64,000 bases of DNA from Rhizobium sp. (GCA_027533385.1 JAPZUE010000011.1:1-64000); one strand, 5' to 3'. Shown: positions 35,224 to 44,638, counted from the first letter of the stretch. Program-made: numbers and translations. Notes: generated by a model from the letters alone, not told the origin.

Positions 35224-38200
35224 ATGAACAGAGATAAAACGAACGTTTCCGCCCGCCGCTTGACGGCCTTGCTGGCTTCGACGGCGATTGTCCTGCAGCC
35301 GTTTGGTGTCTTGGCCGGAGACGCTCTGCCAACCGGTGGACAGGTTGTGTCGGGTTCGGCCGCGATTGCAACATCAGGCACGACGATGACGGTGACGCAA
35401 GGCTCCGACAGGGCGATCGTCAACTGGGACGGTTTCTCGGTCGGCGTTGGCAGCAGCGTGACCTTCGTACAGCCCGGCTCCTCGTCTGCCATCCTCAACC
35501 GTGTGACCGGCAGCACTCCGTCCACGATTGCTGGTTCGCTCGGCGGCAATGGCCAGGTCTATCTCATCAACCCCAACGGGATTGCGATCACCCCGACCGG
35601 CACTGTCCGGGTCGGTGGCGGGTTTGTCGCCTCGACGCTCGATCTCTCCAATGATGACTTTATGGCCGGACATTACCGCTTTGGCGGGGATGGATCCTCG
35701 CTCGGGGTCAGCAATGAGGGTGTGATCACCATCGGACGCGGCGGCTATGCGGCGCTGATCGGCGGCACGGTGAAAAATGACGGGATGATTGCCGTGCCCA
35801 TGGGCAAGGTCGGCCTCGGTTCCGGCGAGCAGGCGACGCTCGATCTCTCAGGCGACGGTTTCCTGCAGGTGGCGGTTCCGACCGCCGATGGCGCCGAGGG
35901 AACGGGTGCGCTGATCGAGAATGGCGGCCGCATCTCGGCGGAAGGCGGAACCGTGGTCATGCAGGCGGCAACCGCCCGACATGCGGCGCGGCACGCCATC
36001 AACCTGTCCGGCACGGTGGAGGCCAGCAGCGTCTCGGGTCGCGATGGTGCGATCGTCATCGGCGGCGGCGAAGGCGGGGAGGTCTCGCTTTCCGGCAGGC
36101 TTTCGAGCCAATCCTCCTCCGGCACAGGTGGCAAGGTTACGGTAACCGGCAAATCGGTTGCGCTGAAAGGCGCGACGGTCGATGCCTCCGGCGCAACTGG
36201 CGGCGGCACTGTCAGGATTGGTGGCGACTACAAGGGACAGGGCGCCCTGCAGCGCGCCGCCACGACCACGGTCGATGCGGCGAGCACGATCCGGGCCGAT
36301 GCCACGCAATCGGGTGATGGCGGCTCGATCGTGGTCTGGTCGGACGATCTGACCCGCTTCTCCGGCCTGATCACGGCCATGGGTGCCGGAAGCGGCAGAG
36401 GCGGCGATGCGGAAGTATCGGGCAAGGCACGACTTGCCTATACTGGCTTTGCCAATCTCTCCGGCCCCGGCGGCTTCGGCACGCTGCTGCTCGATCCCTA
36501 CAACATCACCATATCCAGCGGACCCGACAGCAATCTGAGCGGGTTCAGCGCCAGCGGCAATGACAGCGTGTTGAACGTCACGACCCTGACGAATGCGCTG
36601 GCCGGCGCCAATGTCGCTGTTACAACCGGCATGGGCGGCAGCCAGACGGGCGACATCGCGGTCAATAGCGCGATCTCCTGGGCGGCCAATACCACCCTGA
36701 CCTTATCGGCGGCCAACAACATCGCCATCAATGCCGATATCACGGCGACAGGCGCCCAGGCAGGGCTGGTGCTGAATTATGGTGATTATGCCAATACGGG
36801 GAGCGTCACATCCGGCACGGATTACTCAATCGCACCGGGCGCCAGCATCACGCTCTCGGGCGCCAATTCCAGCCTCGCCATCAATGGGACCGGCTATACG
36901 CTGATCCGTTCGCGCGCCGATCTTGAGGCAGTGAACAACAACCGTGCGGGCAACTATGCACTGGCGGGGGATCTGGATCTCTCGGGGGTCACCTATACGC
37001 AGGCTGTGATCGCTGCGCGCGGAAGCCAGTTCACCGGCAGTTTCGCCGGCTTGGGTCATGTTGTTTCGGACCTGACGATCAATTCGGCCGGTAACTTTGT
37101 CGGGCTGTTCGGAACGAATTCTGGCTCGATTCGTGACCTTGGTATCGTTGGTGGCTCAGTCAGCGGGCAGAATATTGTCGGCGCATTGGTTGGCGGCAAC
37201 GACGGAGGCACTCTCAAAAATGTCTATGCGACGGGTGCAGTCTCTGGAGGTGAACGCGTTGGCGGATTGGTGGGCCGTAGTTCTACCGGAACTATCAGCA
37301 ACGCCCATGCAACGGGTGTTGTAACGGGTAGCTCCGAATATGTCGGGGGCTTGGTGGGCTTCAGCTCTATGGACTTGATCAGCAACGTCTATGCGACGGG
37401 TGCTGTAACGGGGTCGCGTTTTGTGGGGGGGGTGGCTGGCGGGCATCTTGACGGAATGATCAGCAATGCCCATGCGACGGGTGTTGTAACGGGTCTCGGC
37501 GATTATGTCGGGGGCTTGGTGGGTGAGCTATCAAGCGGAACCATCAGCGGTGCTTATGCGACGGGAGCTGTCTCAGGGCGTAATGGGGTAGGCGGACTGT
37601 TCGGCTCTCAAGGTTGGGCAACGATCAGTAATGCCTATGCAACGGGTACAGTCTCCGGAAATAGTTGGGTTGGCGGACTGGTGGGCAGAAGCGACAACGC
37701 AACGATCTCCGATGCCTATGCGACGGGAGCTGTCTCCGGGGGCGGATTTTACGTTGGCGGACTGGTCGGTATTACCAATCAAGCAATGATCAGCAACGTC
37801 TACGCGACGGGGGGGGTGACAGGTGCCGACGAAGGTATCGGGGGATTGGTGGGCTTTAGCTCTAACAACTCGACAATCAGTAATGCCTATGCGACGGGTG
37901 CGGTTTCCGGATCCCGCGCGGTTGGCGGACTGGTGGGCTTGAGCTGGGGTGGCTCGATCAGCGCTGCCTATGCGACCGGTGCAGTCTCAGGAGTGAATGA
38001 GTTTGGCGGTCTCGTTGGTTCCAATAGTGGAGGAACGATCACTGCGTCGTTTTTCAACAGCGACACCGGTCAAATTCAGGGCGTGGGCTCCGGCTCTTCC
38101 ACTGGCGTGACCGGCTTAACCACAGCGCAGATGTCCGATCTGTCCATCTTTGCGGCCGCAGGCTGGGATATTGATGGACAGGGCGGTACAGGTACCATCT

Positions 38201-40197
38201 GGCGTATCTATGACGGGTACACCGCGCCGCTGATCCGCAGTCTCCTGACGTCCCTGACGGTCACCACAAATCATGTGACGAAGACCTATGACGGCCTGGC
38301 CTTTACCGGCAACAATGGCGTGCGCTATTCGGGCTTCGTCAATGGGGACAACGCCTCGGTACTGGGTGGAACGCTCAGCTTCGGCGGCACCTCTCAGGGT
38401 GCGTTGAATGCCGGGACCTACACATTGACTGCCTCGGGGCTTTATTCAACGTTTTATGACATCAGCTTTGTCGATGGTGCGCTGACGGTCAACCGGGCCG
38501 GTCTGACGGTGACGGCGAACAATGATACCAAGACCTATGACGGTCTGGCCTATACCGGTGGCAATGGCGTGAGTTACACGGGCTTCGTCAATGGTGAAAC
38601 GGCTTCGGTTCTGGGTGGCACGCTCAGCTTCGGCGGCACGTCTCAGGGTGCGTTGAATGCCGGCAGCTATGTTCTGTCCGCGTCCGGCCTCACGTCTGGC
38701 AATTACGACATCAGCTATGTCGACGGTGCGCTGACGGTCAACCGGGCAGGTCTGACGGTGACGGCGAACGACGATACCAAGACCTATGACGGTCTGGCCT
38801 ATACCGGTGGCAATGGCGTCAGCTATTTGGGCTTCGTCAATGGTGAGACGGCTTCGGTTCTGGGCGGCACGCTCAGCTTCGGCGGCACGTCTCAGGGTGC
38901 GTTGAATGCCGGCAGCTATGTGCTGTCCGCCTCCGGTCTGACCTCCGGCAATTACGACATCAGCTATGTCGATGGTTCGCTGACGATCAACCGAGCAGGT
39001 CTGACGGTGACGGCGAACAACGATACGAAGACCTATGACGGTCTGGCCTATGCCGGTGGCAATGGCGTCAGCTATTCGGGCTTCGTCAATGGAGAGACTG
39101 CTTCGGTTCTTGGCGGGGCGCTCAACTTCGGCGGCACGTCCCAGGGGGCGCTGAATGTCGGCAGCTATGTGCTGTCCGCCTCCGGTCTGACCTCGGGCAA
39201 TTACGACATCAGCTATGTCGATGGCTCGCTGACGGTGACACCGCGAGCGATCTCCATAACCGCTGATGATAACAGCAAGATCTATGGCGATAGCGTCTCC
39301 TTGCGCTACACGATCAGCGGTGGAAGTCTGGTGAATGGCGACAGTCTGAGCGGTAGCCTTGCCAGTGCGGGGACGGCAGTGACCGCCTCTGTCGGGCGCT
39401 ATGCCATCACACAGGGCACGCTTACCAATGCCAACTATGATATCAGCTTTGTCGATGGTGCGCTGACGGTGACCCCGAGGGCGCTCTCGATAACCGCTGA
39501 CGATCGCAGCAAGATTTATGGCGACAGCGTATCCTTGGGCTACACGATCAGTGGCGGAAGTCTGGTCAATGGCGACAGTCTGAGTGGGAGCCTTGCCAGT
39601 GCGGGGACGGTATTGTCAGCCTCTGTCGGGCGCTATGCCATCACCCAGGGCACGCTTGCCAACGCCAATTACGACATCAGCTATGTCGGTGGCATACTCA
39701 CGGTCACACCCGCCTCGCTGACAATAACGGCGGATAGCAGCTCCATTGTTTCCGGCAGCAGCATTCCCTTGCTCGGCTATTCCACCGCCGGATGGCGAAA
39801 TGGCCAGGATGCCAGCCTGTTGTCGGGTGTTGTCGTCTCCACCGATGCCACCTCGTCCTCCGGCGCCGGCCGCTTCGCAACCAGGGCTGCGAACGGCACT
39901 CTTTCCGGCGCTGCAGCCGGTAACTACCGGCTCATCTACGTCGATGGTGTGCTGACCGTGACGCCGCAGATCGGAGCGCAACTGCTCCAGACCGTCGTGC
40001 TTCCCTTCAATCCGGCAATCAATTTTGCCGCATCGTTGGATACGCGATCCGGTTTCAGCCCATCGTCTCCCATTATCGGCGCAGTGGCGTCCGGTTCGGG
40101 CGGTAATGGCGGCGCGGGCGGCACGCTCTCCGTCGAGGATCCGCAGCTCTCCGGTGCGGTCTGCGCCCTCGGTCCCAACCTGGCGATCGCCTGCTAA
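35224..40197 (+). CDS. Two-partner secretion exoprotein (TpsA; FHA-type N-terminus, GLUG and YDG/MBG repeats)
   Basis: A 1657-residue secreted or surface protein. The signal peptide ends near VLA-GDALP. The TPS/filamentous-haemagglutinin N-terminal domain follows, with AILNRV and LINPNGI. After a beta-helix-like region comes a block of about ten GLUG-type repeats (GGLVG then ISNAYATGAVSG, residues ~640-945), then four near-identical 83-residue YDG-type repeats (TKTYDGLAY) and three ~78-residue MBG-type repeats (SKIYGDSVSL). The only cysteines I see are two at the very end (C, nine residues, C), like the anchoring loop of HMW-type adhesins. It is exported by TpsB at 40222. A role in adhesion or aggregation is inferred. 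Confidence 0.9.
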   Translation: MNRDKTNVSARRLTALLASTAIVLQPFGVLAGDALPTGGQVVSGSAAIATSGTTMTVTQGSDRAIVNWDGFSVGVGSSVTFVQPGSSSAILNRVTGSTPSTIAGSLGGNGQVYLINPNGIAITPTGTVRVGGGFVASTLDLSNDDFMAGHYRFGGDGSSLGVSNEGVITIGRGGYAALIGGTVKNDGMIAVPMGKVGLGSGEQATLDLSGDGFLQVAVPTADGAEGTGALIENGGRISAEGGTVVMQAATARHAARHAINLSGTVEASSVSGRDGAIVIGGGEGGEVSLSGRLSSQSSSGTGGKVTVTGKSVALKGATVDASGATGGGTVRIGGDYKGQGALQRAATTTVDAASTIRADATQSGDGGSIVVWSDDLTRFSGLITAMGAGSGRGGDAEVSGKARLAYTGFANLSGPGGFGTLLLDPYNITISSGPDSNLSGFSASGNDSVLNVTTLTNALAGANVAVTTGMGGSQTGDIAVNSAISWAANTTLTLSAANNIAINADITATGAQAGLVLNYGDYANTGSVTSGTDYSIAPGASITLSGANSSLAINGTGYTLIRSRADLEAVNNNRAGNYALAGDLDLSGVTYTQAVIAARGSQFTGSFAGLGHVVSDLTINSAGNFVGLFGTNSGSIRDLGIVGGSVSGQNIVGALVGGNDGGTLKNVYATGAVSGGERVGGLVGRSSTGTISNAHATGVVTGSSEYVGGLVGFSSMDLISNVYATGAVTGSRFVGGVAGGHLDGMISNAHATGVVTGLGDYVGGLVGELSSGTISGAYATGAVSGRNGVGGLFGSQGWATISNAYATGTVSGNSWVGGLVGRSDNATISDAYATGAVSGGGFYVGGLVGITNQAMISNVYATGGVTGADEGIGGLVGFSSNNSTISNAYATGAVSGSRAVGGLVGLSWGGSISAAYATGAVSGVNEFGGLVGSNSGGTITASFFNSDTGQIQGVGSGSSTGVTGLTTAQMSDLSIFAAAGWDIDGQGGTGTIWRIYDGYTAPLIRSLLTSLTVTTNHVTKTYDGLAFTGNNGVRYSGFVNGDNASVLGGTLSFGGTSQGALNAGTYTLTASGLYSTFYDISFVDGALTVNRAGLTVTANNDTKTYDGLAYTGGNGVSYTGFVNGETASVLGGTLSFGGTSQGALNAGSYVLSASGLTSGNYDISYVDGALTVNRAGLTVTANDDTKTYDGLAYTGGNGVSYLGFVNGETASVLGGTLSFGGTSQGALNAGSYVLSASGLTSGNYDISYVDGSLTINRAGLTVTANNDTKTYDGLAYAGGNGVSYSGFVNGETASVLGGALNFGGTSQGALNVGSYVLSASGLTSGNYDISYVDGSLTVTPRAISITADDNSKIYGDSVSLRYTISGGSLVNGDSLSGSLASAGTAVTASVGRYAITQGTLTNANYDISFVDGALTVTPRALSITADDRSKIYGDSVSLGYTISGGSLVNGDSLSGSLASAGTVLSASVGRYAITQGTLANANYDISYVGGILTVTPASLTITADSSSIVSGSSIPLLGYSTAGWRNGQDASLLSGVVVSTDATSSSGAGRFATRAANGTLSGAAAGNYRLIYVDGVLTVTPQIGAQLLQTVVLPFNPAINFAASLDTRSGFSPSSPIIGAVASGSGGNGGAGGTLSVEDPQLSGAVCALGPNLAIAC
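37150..38050 (+). repeat. Array of about ten GLUG-type coding repeats
   Basis: About ten units of 66-78 bp encode the pattern VGGLVG-x(5-8)-TISNAYATGAVSG. Nucleotide copies are diverged (GCGACGGGTG and GTCTATGCGACGGG recur), so the array is old enough to have drifted but could still slip or recombine. Confidence 0.8.
38254..39249 (+). repeat. Four tandem 249-bp YDG-type repeats
   Basis: Repeat units begin at 38254, 38503, 38752 and 39001, exactly 249 bp (83 codons) apart. Each runs from LTVTANNDTKTYDGLAY to the next LTV/LTI-NRAG junction. The three later units are nearly identical at the DNA level; the first is more diverged. This suggests recent homogenisation or expansion of units 2-4. Confidence 0.9.
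39250..39951 (+). repeat. Three tandem 234-bp MBG-type repeats
   Basis: Units start at 39250, 39484 and 39718, 234 bp apart. The first two share SKIYGDSVSL, YTISGGSLVNGDSLSG and SVGRYAITQGTL and are close to identical; the third (ITADSSSIVSGSS) is diverged. Together with the preceding array they form the stalk-like C-terminal third of the exoprotein. Confidence 0.85.
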
Positions 40198-40221
40198 GCG
40201 AATGGATGCCCTGCGAGTCAC

Positions 40222-41970
40222 ATGATGATGGTCACTGATACATTCAAAATCGGCCTCGGTTGTGCAGCCTTTGCGGTCGCTGTCATCGCGGCTCTCGGCA
40301 CGGCCGAGGCGCAGACGGCGAGCCAGCTGGTTTCTCCGACTTATGCGCCGCCCGTGGTGCGCGCGGTCGAGGGCGGCTTGTCGCTTAATGGGGCGACGGG
40401 GCTTGAGGCACCGAAAGGGGCGGAAGCACTGCAAGTGACGCCCTCCGGGCTCCTTGTCGAAGGGGGGCGGGCGGAACTCGCTTCCGAGACGGCAAAGATC
40501 GAGGAGTCGCTGAAGGGCAAGCGCGTCACGGGTGCGGACCTCTTTGCTTCCGCCCGCGCCCTCGAAGAGGCCTATGCAAGGGCCGGATATCTTCTTGTTC
40601 GCGTCAGCCTGCCACCGCAGACCATCCGGGATGGCAATCCGTTGCGTCTCGTGGTGACGGATGGACGGGTGGAATCGATCGATGCCTCGGCCATGCCGGA
40701 GCGGGTGCGCGGCCGGATCTCCGCCATGCTTGCACCGCTGGTGGGCAAATCAGGCGTCACCAGGGCGGAGCTGGAACGCCGTCTGCTGTTGGCCGGCGAC
40801 ATTCCCGGGCTGATGCTGCGATCGACATTGCGGGCGGGCAGCGAACCGGGAGGCACTGTCATCGTCATCGATGGCCGATACGACGCGGTAACCGCCAGTA
40901 TAACAGCGGACAATAGTCTCTCGGACAATCTCGGCATTTACAGCGGCGGGTTGGCCGTCGATCTCAACGCCATGCTCGGGCTCGGCGAAGTCGGCTATCT
41001 GAGGCTGAACGGCTATCCGGGTTTTGTGGACAATATCTTCGAGACGGATCCGCGCAATCGCCAGCTCATCGCGGGCTTCACGCTGCCGCTGGGCACGGAT
41101 GGCATGTGGCTGGCCATGGAAGGAATCGACAGCCGCACCAATCCCAAATCCGATCTCTCCTATGCGATCGAGGGACATTATCAGCGTCTCTCCACGCGGT
41201 TCGGTTATACCTGGATCCGTTCTCGCTCTTTGAACACAAGCTCCGTCCTTTCCTTCGATATCACCAAGGAAACGCAGAGGATCAACCTGAACAATTCGGT
41301 TTCGCCTTTCACGGAGGACCAATTGCGCGTGCTGCGGCTGACGCAGTCCGGCGATCTCATCACCGACTGGGGCGGACAGTTCACCGGCAGTGTCACCCTC
41401 TCACTCGGTCTGGATGGGCTTGGTGCACGCGAGGGGACGACCGCTCTTCCCCTCTCGCGGCAGGGCGCCAATCCCGATTTTCAGAAGCTCGAAGTCTCTG
41501 CAAACTACGGTCAGTCGTTCCTCGACGAGCAAATGTACGTGTCGATCGCCGGCAAGGCGCAGACGTCGTTCCAGCAGGCTCTGGTGTCATCCGAGCAGTT
41601 CGGCCTGGGCGGCTTTGACTGGCTTTCGGCCTTCGACAGCGGCAAAATCCAGGGCGATGCCGGGGCCGCATTCCGGGCCGAGCTTTCTTTCCCCCAGACC
41701 CTGCCGGATGTCCTCGGTCTCGGTGACGCCTTCGGCGGCGCCGTGGCGCCCTATGCGTTCGGCGCGGCCGGCATGGTGCGGCTCGAGCAGCCGACGGCCG
41801 TCGAGCGCAGCAGCACCCGTGCCCTGGCTGTGGGGGGTGGCATTCGCTTCGGCCTGTCGCAGAAGGCAAGCCCCAATTCCGCATCCCTGATGCTCGAATA
41901 TGCTCATGGGGCGGCCAGTGACCAAACCCGGTCCAACCGCTTCAACATGCGCTTTCTCGCCCGCTTCTGA
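40222..41970 (+). CDS. Two-partner secretion outer-membrane transporter (TpsB/ShlB/FhaC family)
   Basis: A 582-residue outer-membrane protein. The signal peptide ends near AEA-QTAS. An N-terminal POTRA region (LFASARALEEAYARAGYLLVRVSLPPQ and LRLVVTDGRVE) is followed by a 16-strand-like barrel: alternating hydrophobic strands, ending in a terminal aromatic (FNMRFLARF). It would secrete the exoprotein encoded immediately upstream, recognising its N-terminal TPS domain. Three consecutive ATGs at 40222-40230 are possible starts. It lies 24 bases after the exoprotein stop, so the two are cotranscribed. Confidence 0.88.
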   Translation: MMMVTDTFKIGLGCAAFAVAVIAALGTAEAQTASQLVSPTYAPPVVRAVEGGLSLNGATGLEAPKGAEALQVTPSGLLVEGGRAELASETAKIEESLKGKRVTGADLFASARALEEAYARAGYLLVRVSLPPQTIRDGNPLRLVVTDGRVESIDASAMPERVRGRISAMLAPLVGKSGVTRAELERRLLLAGDIPGLMLRSTLRAGSEPGGTVIVIDGRYDAVTASITADNSLSDNLGIYSGGLAVDLNAMLGLGEVGYLRLNGYPGFVDNIFETDPRNRQLIAGFTLPLGTDGMWLAMEGIDSRTNPKSDLSYAIEGHYQRLSTRFGYTWIRSRSLNTSSVLSFDITKETQRINLNNSVSPFTEDQLRVLRLTQSGDLITDWGGQFTGSVTLSLGLDGLGAREGTTALPLSRQGANPDFQKLEVSANYGQSFLDEQMYVSIAGKAQTSFQQALVSSEQFGLGGFDWLSAFDSGKIQGDAGAAFRAELSFPQTLPDVLGLGDAFGGAVAPYAFGAAGMVRLEQPTAVERSSTRALAVGGGIRFGLSQKASPNSASLMLEYAHGAASDQTRSNRFNMRFLARF

Positions 41971-42052
41971 GAAAGTGTCCCCGGGGGTGTTTCGCTCAAG
42001 GGTGAAAGCTGCTCCCTCATTCTTCAACCGTCTTGATCGTGATCTCATCCTT

Positions 42053-42679
42053 ATGTTGCCCAAACTCTTAGTTCACACCGTCTTTGTCGCAAGTCTCGGG
42101 GCGGCCATCGCCATGGCCGGCCATGGGGGCACATTGGCCCAGACGGCGGCGGCGAATGCTGAAACCGTACGGCCAATCCCGTCCGAACCGACGCAGACCA
42201 CCGAAACCTATGGCAGCTGGGTTCTGCGCTGCGTGCAACTCCCTCCCCCGGCGCCGACCGACGGCAAGTCTTCGCGGGCGCCGGGCCGGACTTGCGAGGT
42301 GGTGCAGACCGTCCAGGTGCAGGGACAGCCACAGCCGATTGCCCAAGTCGCGATCGGACGTTTTCCAGGGGATGATGATCTCGTTGTTACCGCCCTTCTG
42401 CCCGTCAATATCAGTCTCCCGGGGGAGGTGCGCATCTCCGGCAATGGCAAGACCGGCGCGGACGAAAGGGGAGGGATCGGCCTCGTCTGGACGCGCTGCC
42501 TTTCGGGCACTTGCATCGCCACGGCGAAGCCTGATGCGGAGACCCTCGCGATCCTGCGTCGCGGAACCGAAGGGCAGCTGCGCTTTGCCGATGCCGCCGG
42601 TAGTATGCTGTCCATACCCTTGTCATGGTCAGGGCTGGACCAAGCCATGACTGCGCTTGACCGGCAGACACAAATGTAA
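42053..42679 (+). CDS. IalB-family (invasion associated locus B) periplasmic protein
   Basis: A 208-residue exported protein. The hydrophobic N-terminus (LLVHTVFVASLGAAIAMAG) ends near TLA-QTAAA. The family pattern is clear: GSWVLRCVQL, then RTCEVVQTVQ and WTRCLSGTCIATA, giving two cysteine pairs. IalB-like proteins are common periplasmic proteins of Rhizobiales and Bartonella with poorly known roles. The gene lies 82 bases behind tpsB, so it may act as a chaperone or fold/redox helper for the exoprotein in transit. The start at 42053 is preferred to the longer frame at 41900, which lies inside tpsB. Confidence 0.82.
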   Translation: MLPKLLVHTVFVASLGAAIAMAGHGGTLAQTAAANAETVRPIPSEPTQTTETYGSWVLRCVQLPPPAPTDGKSSRAPGRTCEVVQTVQVQGQPQPIAQVAIGRFPGDDDLVVTALLPVNISLPGEVRISGNGKTGADERGGIGLVWTRCLSGTCIATAKPDAETLAILRRGTEGQLRFADAAGSMLSIPLSWSGLDQAMTALDRQTQM

Positions 42680-42780
42680 GGATCTTATACGCGGCGCTGT
42701 AAGGTCATAGCCGCTTGAGCCTTGAGAATCCCGGGTCCCTTCCCGCCCGGTTTCGCGACAGCATTGAGAGAAACCCGTTC

Positions 42781-43710
42781 ATGTCTTTCATTTCCGCTCA
42801 GACGAGCATCGATTTCAACAGCGAAGGCACAATGCCGAGCTGGAATGTTCTGGCTCAGTCCCTCTACAGCAACCCGAAGATGGTTTCTGTTGCCCATTGG
42901 TTTGCGCGGGTCTTCATCGCCGAACAGCCGCATCGAGCGCGTTCCTCGTCGATTTTCACCACGCAGCAGAGGTGGCTGTTGGCGCATCTGGCGGCCTCGC
43001 TCTATTGCCTGGAGGCCACAGGTCGCGGAGGCCGGCTTTCCCTCCAGACTTACGTCAAGGCTGCGGTGGAACACCGGGTCGCAAGCCGCAACACGGCGCG
43101 CGATTTCTTCCTGGAAATCATGAAGTATGATTTCAGCTCGTCTGAAGCCGAGATTCCCTATAGCGCCGAAATGGCGCTTACGGAGGTTCCGGCACATCCC
43201 TCGCAGAGGACCCGCGAGAACATGCAGGTGTGGTACGAACTGCATCTCACCGGTCTGGACATGATCGACGGCAAAAATCGGATCGCGGTCTTCGAACAGG
43301 ACCCGCTCCGATACATGATGATCATGCAGCCGCTGATCACGGATGCCTTGCTGACGTGCCCGCAAGTCCGAATGCCGGGGCGCGCCTATGCCCTCTTCTC
43401 CTGGGTCGATGAAGGTGGCCTGCTGATGGACCGATTGATTGGCGCTATCGATCCTTCCGCAGGTTTCAGCGAAAAGACCATTCCAATTGACGTTGTATCG
43501 GTCGCCGAGCTTGCCCGCGGCCTCAACCTGTCACGAGTGCATGCGGCACGCGTCATTCGTCGGGCAGAAGACATGGGGGCCGTGGGTTGGACTGGTTCGC
43601 GTGGGCGCTCCAAGATGTGGGTTTCTCGCGAACTCCGCGAAGAATACATCCATTTCCAGGCGCTGAAGATGGTGATCGTGGACCATGCGCTGTCTATGGC
43701 CGTGTCTTGA
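42781..43710 (+). CDS. Unknown protein with a C-terminal winged-helix-like domain (309 aa)
   Basis: The first ~200 residues have no recognised domain (helical, FTTQQRWLLAHLAASLYCLEAT, ENMQVWYELHLTGLDMIDG). Residues ~235-290 read as a helix-turn-helix (VSVAELARGLNLSRVHAARVIRRAEDMGAVGWTGSRGRSKMWVS). It is probably a transcription factor. Its position just after the secretion locus, same strand, about 100 bases apart, makes control of that locus plausible but unproven. The ATG at 42781 after GAGAGAAA is preferred to 42715. Confidence 0.6.
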   Translation: MSFISAQTSIDFNSEGTMPSWNVLAQSLYSNPKMVSVAHWFARVFIAEQPHRARSSSIFTTQQRWLLAHLAASLYCLEATGRGGRLSLQTYVKAAVEHRVASRNTARDFFLEIMKYDFSSSEAEIPYSAEMALTEVPAHPSQRTRENMQVWYELHLTGLDMIDGKNRIAVFEQDPLRYMMIMQPLITDALLTCPQVRMPGRAYALFSWVDEGGLLMDRLIGAIDPSAGFSEKTIPIDVVSVAELARGLNLSRVHAARVIRRAEDMGAVGWTGSRGRSKMWVSRELREEYIHFQALKMVIVDHALSMAVS

Positions 43711-44233
43711 TATTCATCCCTCACTGGCAGCGGCACCATGTCAATTCGGGGAGAACCTAGGGTTTTCAATCTGGCCTCATGCGGCCCGGCAAACCAACTG
43801 AGAACGGCTTCATCCAGGCCTTCACCAGCAAGCTGAGGTCGGAGTGCCTGAACGCCCATTGGTTCCTGACCCTTGCGGATCCGCGCAAAAAGCTGGACGC
43901 TCGGCGTCGATGCTGAAACGACGAACATCCTCACTCGGGGATCGGATATAACGTCCCGATCGCCTCCATAATCCCGGCGGCGCAACAAGCCAGCCATCGT
44001 GGTCAGAGCCGGAAAACTCCAGCTTCCGGCGGTCCAAAGTTTGGTCTGAGAGCATGATGTGACCGAACCTGCCAAAATCTGGAGGAAGTTTCGGGTCTCA
44101 GCTCAAATGCAGACACCAGTGACCATCTCTTGGGGGTATTCGGCAGTACGTCCGACGGTATGGGGGAACAGATTTTGAGCCTGGCCACGCTTTGCCCTTT
44201 CGCCCGCCTGGCTGCCGCGCTAGGCTCAAGCCC
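43711..44233. other. Intergenic with IS scar
   Basis: Apart from the transposase remnant at 43782-44060 I see no gene. From 44061 to 44233 the sequence has stop codons in all the frames I read, and it provides the upstream region of the RidA-like gene. Confidence 0.4.
43782..44060 (+). mobile_element. IS3-family transposase remnant (frameshifted 3' end)
   Basis: RPGKPTENGFIQAFTSKLRSECLNAHWFLTLADPRKKL (43782 onwards) is the classic end of an IS3-group OrfB, with the glutamate of the DDE triad changed in context (ENGFIQAF where N-A-F-I-E-A-F is usual, so the glutamate is glutamine). It stops at 43914-43916. In a shifted frame HPHSGIGYNVPIA continues the usual C-terminus to about 44060. Thus it is an old, inactive scar. 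No inverted repeats were identified. Confidence 0.7.
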
Positions 44234-44623
44234 ATGAAAAAGGTCTTCAATCCTCCTTCCGTCCGCCGTCCTTTCGGGCAGTACAATCACGGTCTGCTGG
44301 TCCCGCCCGGCGCCAGCCTGCTGGTGACGTCCGGTCAACTCGGCATCCGGCCAGATGACACCATTCCTGCCGATGTCACCGGCCAGGCCGAGCTGTGTTT
44401 CGAGGCTATCAAGGCCATTCTCGAAGAGGCGGAGATGACCTTCGCGGATGTGATCCGTATCTCCGGCTTTGTCACACGACGGGAGGACTTTCCGGCCTAT
44501 ATGGCGGTGCGTGATCGCTATACGCTCGATCCGAAACCGGTCTCGACGCTGCTCGTCGTCGGCGGGTTTACACGGCCGGAATTCCTGGTCGAGGTCGAGG
44601 TGACGGCGGCCAAGTTGGTTTGA
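44234..44623 (+). CDS. RidA family (reactive enamine/imine deaminase) protein
   Basis: A 129-residue RidA/YjgF-like protein. FNPPSVRRPFGQYNHGLLVPPGASLLVTSGQLGI is the usual N-terminus, DVIRISGFVTRREDFPAYMAVRDRY the middle helix, and PEFLVEVEVTAAKLV the C-terminus. Canonical RidA has an arginine before the EIE strand; here TRPEF places an arginine near but shifted. Members outside the archetypal group may have other hydrolase roles. The ATG at 44234 is chosen over 44192 because homology begins there. Confidence 0.8.
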   Translation: MKKVFNPPSVRRPFGQYNHGLLVPPGASLLVTSGQLGIRPDDTIPADVTGQAELCFEAIKAILEEAEMTFADVIRISGFVTRREDFPAYMAVRDRYTLDPKPVSTLLVVGGFTRPEFLVEVEVTAAKLV

Positions 44624-44638
44624 CCGCCAGCCATTCTC

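Noticed and set aside
37150..39951. Regular short repeats that could suggest a CRISPR array or minisatellite
   Set aside because: The repeats keep one open reading frame, encode recognisable GLUG, YDG and MBG protein repeats and have no unique spacers.
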